Position numbers and translations under genes: made by a program | Part shown: positions 6,220-6,329 of the stretch, in pieces | Position numbering within the stretch: position 1 is the stretch's first letter | Layout: each line of letters starts with the position of its first letter | From: Trueperaceae bacterium | GTDB lineage: Bacteria; Deinococcota; Deinococci; Deinococcales; Trueperaceae | Direction: 5' to 3' | Assembly: GCA_007122815.1 (NCBI GenBank) | Contig: SKSV01000146.1 | Span: 1-6,329, forward strand | DNA length: 6,329 nt | The notes under the pieces: generated by a model | Told to the model about the DNA's origin: nothing | Seen by the model: only the letters and a program-made list of their open reading frames with translations | Database searches by the model: none

Positions 6220-6329
6220 GGCGCCGTCCGCGGCGCTGGCGGCAACCATCGCCAGGTCGACGCCACCGCGAGCATGGCGCACACCGACACGAGGGCCGCC
6301 CAGGGCAACTCGAACGCCAACAGGCCCAC
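6216..6329 (-). CDS. C-terminal end of a probable membrane protein, candidate carotenoid-pathway gene (CruF-like?)
   Basis: The last 37 codons of an open frame enter from the right edge on the minus strand and end at the TGA 6218-6216. The visible peptide begins LLAFELPWAALVSVCAML and continues into AVASTWRWLPP, then ends PAPRTAP. That is one hydrophobic helix of about 22 residues followed by a short positively charged, Pro-rich tail, as at the end of a polytopic membrane protein. Its stop overlaps the acyltransferase start as GTGA, the same coupling used twice more downstream, so it belongs to the same operon. A CruF-type carotenoid 1',2'-hydratase (a multi-pass membrane protein) would fit the pathway. 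This is inference from position and hydrophobicity only; nothing in 37 residues identifies the family. Confidence 0.6.
   Translation of the reverse strand: MGLLAFELPWAALVSVCAMLAVASTWRWLPPAPRTAP

Noticed and set aside
1..6329. Mobile element, CRISPR array, tRNA or rRNA, or phage-defence system
   Set aside because: No terminal inverted repeats, transposase or integrase motifs, regularly spaced repeats or structural RNA signatures were seen. All of the window apart from short gaps of up to 69 bases is explained by metabolic genes.

Overview
This is a GC-rich, almost fully coding chromosomal window of ordinary bacterial genes. Three features suggest the Deinococcota (the Trueperaceae/Meiothermus/Deinococcus side) or another GC-rich lineage that uses leaderless mRNAs. 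First, base composition is very high in G+C. Second, -10-like TAnnnT hexamers sit only 6 nt from two of the start codons. Third, there is a carotenoid-tailoring gene set. The placement is an inference, and Actinobacteria cannot be excluded without database comparison. There are no rRNA or tRNA genes, mobile elements or CRISPR arrays, and no gene-free stretch longer than about 70 bases.

Left part (1-2308): a histidine-phosphatase gene runs off the left edge on the minus strand. It is divergent, across 69 bases, from a plus-strand pair. That pair is a classical short-chain dehydrogenase/reductase, followed 6 bases later by quinone-type (class 2) dihydroorotate dehydrogenase (pyrD).

Right part (2293-6329, all minus strand): transcription enters from the right edge through four genes that overlap by exactly 4 nt at each junction (GTGA, ATGA, GTGA). 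They are the last 37 codons of an apparent membrane protein, a PlsC/LPLAT-type acyltransferase, a CrtQ-like family 2 glycosyltransferase and a CrtI/CrtD-family FAD carotenoid desaturase. A fifth gene, for a PduO-type cob(I)alamin adenosyltransferase, follows 41 nt later with its own probable leaderless promoter. It collides tail-to-tail with pyrD, overlapping it by 16 nt.

Reading of the cassette: desaturase, glycosyltransferase and acyltransferase together are the logic of acylated carotenoid glycosides, in which a hydroxylated or carboxylated carotenoid end is glycosylated and the sugar then esterified with a fatty acid. The truncated membrane protein at the right edge is a candidate for the preceding step, for example a CruF-type hydratase, but only its tail is visible. 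The next gene makes adenosylcobalamin, the light-sensing cofactor of CarH-type repressors that control carotenoid genes in Thermus and Myxococcus, so a functional link is possible but unproven. I found no wholly unknown system. The most worthwhile observations are this tightly coupled cassette, its B12-enzyme neighbour and the repeated leaderless-promoter geometry.
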